The notes under the pieces are model-generated. The model saw only the letters and a list, made by a program, of their open reading frames with translations, was not told the origin of the DNA and searched no databases. Positions 60,698-64,000 of a stretch of 64,000 nt of DNA are shown piece by piece. Every line of letters starts with the position of its first letter. The first letter of the stretch is position 1. The stretch is from JANYHH01 sp965249745 (GTDB lineage: Bacteria > Deinococcota > Deinococci > Deinococcales > JAAFIG01), in contig OZ252252.1 of NCBI GenBank assembly GCA_965249745.1, forward strand, positions 3,658,001 through 3,722,000, given 5' to 3'. The position numbers and the translations under genes are program-made.

Positions 60698-62040
60698 ATG
60701 ACAATGACACTGAAAACACCCTGATCGAAAACCCAACCGAAATCACCCCCGCAAAATCGGGACTCAGTGGCCTCAGCCTCTCGAGACCCGTGATTCTGGG
60801 CGGTGTGCTGGCGGCGACCGTCCTTGGGATTGGGGTCTGGTACTTCCTAAATCAGTCTCAGCCAGAGGTTGCCCCCGTCGAGGTCACGCCGCCCGCTCTA
60901 GCCACGCAGCCCGTTTCACCTGACCCGAACGCGACAACCCCCACCCCCCCGAGTGCAGCCAACACCGCCACCCCGAGCCGATCCCTCGAGGTGCAACAAA
61001 TTCCGCTGCTGGCCACAGCCCCTGTGACACCGACAACGACTAAACTAAACAAACCCACGAATGCTCGAGTGGTACGTCCCGTGGCTCCCAGAAATGTCAA
61101 TCCGTTCGCACCGCTGCCAACCGTCGCACCGAACACATCCCTAGCGATTCAACCTCCAGTTGCCGCACCGCTTCCCACTCCCACCCCGCCAAGTACACCA
61201 TTGCCACCCGTGAGACCACCGAGACCGACCGGTAATATCGTGGTCACCAACAGCGTCCCCTTACCACCCGTTCCCGGTGTCTTCGCACCGATCAAACCCG
61301 TACCGAGCGTCGTAGCGACCAGTAAGCCGAGCGTACGCGCGCCAACGGTCAGCGTTGCCCCTGTGGCCACGGTACGTCCCACAATCCGTCCAAGCACAAT
61401 CAATGCAGGATCGCTGCCGATTGCGCCACCAATCTTGCAAACCACCACGCAACCGCGCCCTAGGCCCGTCACTCCGCCCACCCCACCACCCGTTCGTCCA
61501 ACCCCGCCCGCAACTCCACCGACTCCGCCCGCCGCTACTCCTCCTTCACCAGCGGCCCCACAACCGACGCCAACCCCGCCACCCGCTGCCAATCCTCCTG
61601 CTCCACAGACTCCGCCGCCCGCATCACCACCGCCAGCGGTCTCGCCAACGCCACCACCCGCCTCACCACCAGCGACGCCTCCGAGCACACCGGAACCACC
61701 GCCCGCGCCGACACCTGAACCACCTGCCCCACCCGTAGCACCCCCGCCCACACCACCTGTGACAGCGACCCAACCGCCCGCCGCCCCACCCCCAGCCGTG
61801 GCCACAACCTCCGCTGACCTGCAAACGCTAGAAAATTACGTGCAAACCAACAGCTTGGTGTACCGAGGTTTCGTCAGCGGCGCGAGCGCCCAAGGTGCCT
61901 TCACCTCGAGCAAGAATGCATTCTTTTTAATAGCGGTCGGAGACAAACTTCCTGAATCATCAATCTCAGTCAAATCAGTCAACGAAACGGAAGCTGTCCT
62001 CGCCCTCGGAACTCAAACCCTCACACTCAAAAAGAACTAA
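60694..62040 (+). CDS. Pro-rich pilus protein in the PilP/PilW position
   Basis: Protein of 448 residues: a cytoplasmic tail, one transmembrane helix (about 32-52), a very long Pro/Thr/Ala-rich periplasmic linker (about 55-365; stretches of PP, PTPP and PATPP repeats) and a compact C-terminal domain (about 370-448: VYRGFVSGASAQGAFTSSKNAFFLIAVGDKLP ... ALGTQTLTLKKN) of PilP/GspC type. Known PilP proteins bridge PilNO to the PilQ secretin; Thermus has PilW at this position. The linker could span the thick Deinococcus envelope. Confidence 0.8.
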   Translation: MNDNDTENTLIENPTEITPAKSGLSGLSLSRPVILGGVLAATVLGIGVWYFLNQSQPEVAPVEVTPPALATQPVSPDPNATTPTPPSAANTATPSRSLEVQQIPLLATAPVTPTTTKLNKPTNARVVRPVAPRNVNPFAPLPTVAPNTSLAIQPPVAAPLPTPTPPSTPLPPVRPPRPTGNIVVTNSVPLPPVPGVFAPIKPVPSVVATSKPSVRAPTVSVAPVATVRPTIRPSTINAGSLPIAPPILQTTTQPRPRPVTPPTPPPVRPTPPATPPTPPAATPPSPAAPQPTPTPPPAANPPAPQTPPPASPPPAVSPTPPPASPPATPPSTPEPPPAPTPEPPAPPVAPPPTPPVTATQPPAAPPPAVATTSADLQTLENYVQTNSLVYRGFVSGASAQGAFTSSKNAFFLIAVGDKLPESSISVKSVNETEAVLALGTQTLTLKKN

Positions 62041-62060
62041 ATCTCGCTCGAGGTGAATCC

Positions 62061-63821
62061 ATGACGAAAATGTTGAAATCACTGCTGGTCTGCCTGCTCG
62101 CACTCTCGAGTCTGGCTGGACTGGCACACGCACAGGTTTCCGGGGCCTCGCAGCTTCCAGCCGATGCCCGGTTTGACCGTAAGGTCACGATGAACTTGCC
62201 TGCCGTGGACCTCGAGACATACTTGAAGACCCTGGGTTCCTCGGTTGGTTTGCAGGTCATTCCCACGAACGTGCCAGCGGTCCAAGTCTCCCTGGTTTTC
62301 AAGGACTTGCCATTTCGCCAAGTCTGGAACAACATCATTGCTATTTATGGGCTGGATTTCGTGCTCCAACCCAATGACTTGGTGATCGTTGGACCTCGAG
62401 AATCCATCGCTGCCCTGAAACCCCAAGCTCCGAGTGCTCAGCCAGCGCCAGAAGCCAAAACCGAAATTCGTAATTACACGGTGAAGAGCGACCCAGTAGC
62501 CATTAAGACTTTAATTGAAACTCAGTTTCCTGCTGTGAAGGTTTCTGCTGTCGGGAGCAAGCTGATCGTTACAGCAACGGCTGAACAGCACACAGCAATT
62601 CAGGCTCTTCTGAACGAAGTTGATGTGGCTCCTGCGCCGGTACCTGTCGAAGCCAAACCCGAGATCCGCAATTACACGATTAAAGGAGACTCAGCAGCGA
62701 CTCGCACTTTGATCGAAACTCAGTTCCCTGGCGTCAAGATTTCTATCGTTGGGAATAAACTGGTGATCACTGCAACACCGGCCCAGCAGACACAAATTGC
62801 TGCGGTCATCAGCGATGTGGATGTGGCTCCGCCACCTCCCGCTCCGGTTGCGACTGTTATAACCAAGACGGAAACAGTTGCACTCTCGTACGCCAAAGCT
62901 GTCAAATTAGCTGATGTGTTACAGAAAGTGATCATTGGTACAACGGCGAGTTCCGGGGCATCAGCCAATGCGACCGCATCGGCCCAAGCCACGACCCTGC
63001 CAGGTCAGACCTCGACGACGCCTCTGGTAGGCGTGACGGTCATTGCCGAGGAAAGCTCCAACTCTTTGATTATCAATGGACCGGTAGCCGACGTGGATCG
63101 GCTCCTGAAAATCATTCCGGCACTCGATAAGCCTCAACAGTTGGTGAACGTGGGCGTTCGTATCCAGGAAGTTTCAGATGAGGCTGGACGCAATCTTGGA
63201 ATTGACTGGTCCTTTGGAATCGGTAATTTTTCCGGGAGCATCGCCAGCGGAGCCTTGAACTTTGTGCTCGATGCGACTCGCAGCCTGGCAGGCTTGAACA
63301 TTGGAGCCGCACTCAACGCTTTGGAAACCCAACGCCTATCAAAGCGAGTCAACGATTCAACACTGACCGTTCTCAATAACGGCACCGGGCTTGTCAAAGT
63401 TGGAGGCCGAATCGAGATCACTTCTCAGACCAGTGGCACGACTGGATCAACCACTACCCAAAGCGGTTTGGCGAGCCGTACCTTGAATTATGGCGTCGAG
63501 GTCCAGGTCACACCTAGCATTGCTGCCGACGGCAACATCACTCTGGAAACGAGTGCCCTCGTGAGCAGTGTTCTGAATCCGAACAGCACCGACTTTCAAC
63601 GAATTGACTTTATTGACCGCTCCTCCAAGTCAACCGTGCGGTTGAGAGACGGACAGACAATGTTGTTAGGCAGCCTCCTCCAGACCATTGAAGACAGCAG
63701 TACTTCAGGAGTTCCTTTCATCTCGAGCATCCCGTTGATCGGTGATGCCTTCAAGAAGTCCAACTCGAGCAGCACGCAGACCCAGGTCATCATCGTGGTG
63801 ACGGTCAACATCATCAAGTAA
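62061..63821 (+). CDS. pilQ: Type IV pilus secretin PilQ
   Basis: Outer-membrane secretin of 586 residues with a signal peptide (about 1-25, AHA). An STN/N0 domain (about 38-110) is followed by two near-identical small N-domains (about 132-193 and 200-262, both with EIRNYT...TLIETQFP and a VGxKLxxTAT strand), an N1/N3-type domain with ESSNSLIINGP, and the secretin barrel including RIQEVSDEAGRNLGIDWS, VEVQVTPSIAADGNITLE and LRDGQTMLLGSLLQ, ending VVTVNIIK. Forms the outer-membrane gate for pili and DNA. Last gene of the cluster. Confidence 0.95.
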   Translation: MTKMLKSLLVCLLALSSLAGLAHAQVSGASQLPADARFDRKVTMNLPAVDLETYLKTLGSSVGLQVIPTNVPAVQVSLVFKDLPFRQVWNNIIAIYGLDFVLQPNDLVIVGPRESIAALKPQAPSAQPAPEAKTEIRNYTVKSDPVAIKTLIETQFPAVKVSAVGSKLIVTATAEQHTAIQALLNEVDVAPAPVPVEAKPEIRNYTIKGDSAATRTLIETQFPGVKISIVGNKLVITATPAQQTQIAAVISDVDVAPPPPAPVATVITKTETVALSYAKAVKLADVLQKVIIGTTASSGASANATASAQATTLPGQTSTTPLVGVTVIAEESSNSLIINGPVADVDRLLKIIPALDKPQQLVNVGVRIQEVSDEAGRNLGIDWSFGIGNFSGSIASGALNFVLDATRSLAGLNIGAALNALETQRLSKRVNDSTLTVLNNGTGLVKVGGRIEITSQTSGTTGSTTTQSGLASRTLNYGVEVQVTPSIAADGNITLETSALVSSVLNPNSTDFQRIDFIDRSSKSTVRLRDGQTMLLGSLLQTIEDSSTSGVPFISSIPLIGDAFKKSNSSSTQTQVIIVVTVNIIK

Positions 63822-63854
63822 CATCAGCTCTCAACCTTCACGAGTCAAACAAAC

Positions 63855-63887
63855 AAGTGCCCCTTGAGAACCGCTCGAGGGGCACTT
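63855..63887 (+). terminator. Terminator of the pil operon
   Basis: AAGTGCCCCTTGAG (63855-63868) pairs with CTCGAGGGGCACTT (63874-63887) with one G-T pair and a 5-nt loop, followed by the T-containing CTATTTG. It begins 33 nt after the pilQ stop. 63888-64000 holds nothing recognisable. Confidence 0.8.
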
Positions 63888-64000
63888 CTATTTGCCTAAT
63901 CGTAGGGTCAAGGCTGGGAGTAGGTCGGTGCCGAGAAGGATGTGCTCGAGTTCCCTAGCCTCGCATTACTCGAGTAAGGGCTGAGTTTGTCGGCCGAAGC

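Noticed and set aside
61149..61805. Gly/Val-rich minus-strand frame antisense to the pilus Pro-rich linker
   Set aside because: Mirror of the CCN proline codons; an artefact of low-complexity sequence.

Overview
The window looks like a chromosomal segment of a Deinococcus-type bacterium (Deinococcota). The evidence is a ddrB gene (Deinococcus-specific single-strand DNA binding/annealing protein) with an RDRM-like 17-bp palindrome at its promoter, a LitR/CarH - carotenoid desaturase - LdrP-type light-control operon next to crtB as in Thermus/Deinococcus, a pilMNO(P/W)Q cluster, and many genes whose start codon lies only 5-9 nt after a TAnnnT -10 box (leaderless style). Most of the window is GC-rich and strikingly full of the palindrome CTCGAG, in genes and between them.

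Layout. 0-8 kb: SDR protein, then the carotenoid/light block: LdrP-type Crp regulator, CrtI-type desaturase and B12-photoreceptor LitR/CarH on the minus strand, and a methyltransferase plus crtB on the plus strand. A CarH-type 11-bp-repeat operator fills the spacer of the litR promoter. 6.9-18.6 kb: a carbohydrate catabolic block with an aldose-epimerase-like protein, ROK kinase, ROK repressor, ribose-type ABC importer, PfkA-like kinase, class II aldolase, class I DhnA-type aldolase, Gfo/Idh/MocA dehydrogenase and PfkB kinase. 18.9-22 kb: nucleotide sugars (RmlD-like, Glf, nucleotidyltransferase). 22-25.7 kb: an Lpt-like export set (LptF/G, LptD-like barrel, LptA-like). 25.7-34.5 kb: housekeeping and unknown genes (AlkD, amino-acid binding protein, coiled-coil protein, lactonase-like propeller, MgsA, TatD, QueA, NYN nuclease).

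34.5-53.2 kb is a surface polysaccharide locus: Wzz-type protein, an unusual nucleotidyltransferase fused to a lasso-peptide B2-type cysteine protease domain, a CapD/WbpM dehydratase, then a low-GC island (about 38.9-49.0 kb) with O-antigen polymerase/ligase, initiating sugar transferase, glycosyltransferases, Wzx flippase and the complete UDP-L-FucNAc pathway (capE-capF-capG). The island ends against a phosphohexomutase gene that has lost its 5' end, then rmlA-rmlB-rmlC. 53.2-64 kb: unknown protein, ddrB, PIG-L deacetylase, hexapeptide acyltransferase, LysM/M23 peptidase, and the type IV pilus/competence genes pilM-N-O-P/W-Q ending in a terminator.

Working together, the genes describe light- and B12-controlled carotenoid synthesis, import and aldol cleavage of an unidentified sugar, assembly and export of a rhamnose/FucNAc/Galf-containing envelope glycan, DNA-damage response and pilus assembly. 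No rRNA, tRNA, CRISPR array or intact insertion sequence was seen. All calls come from reading the sequence; no database search was run.
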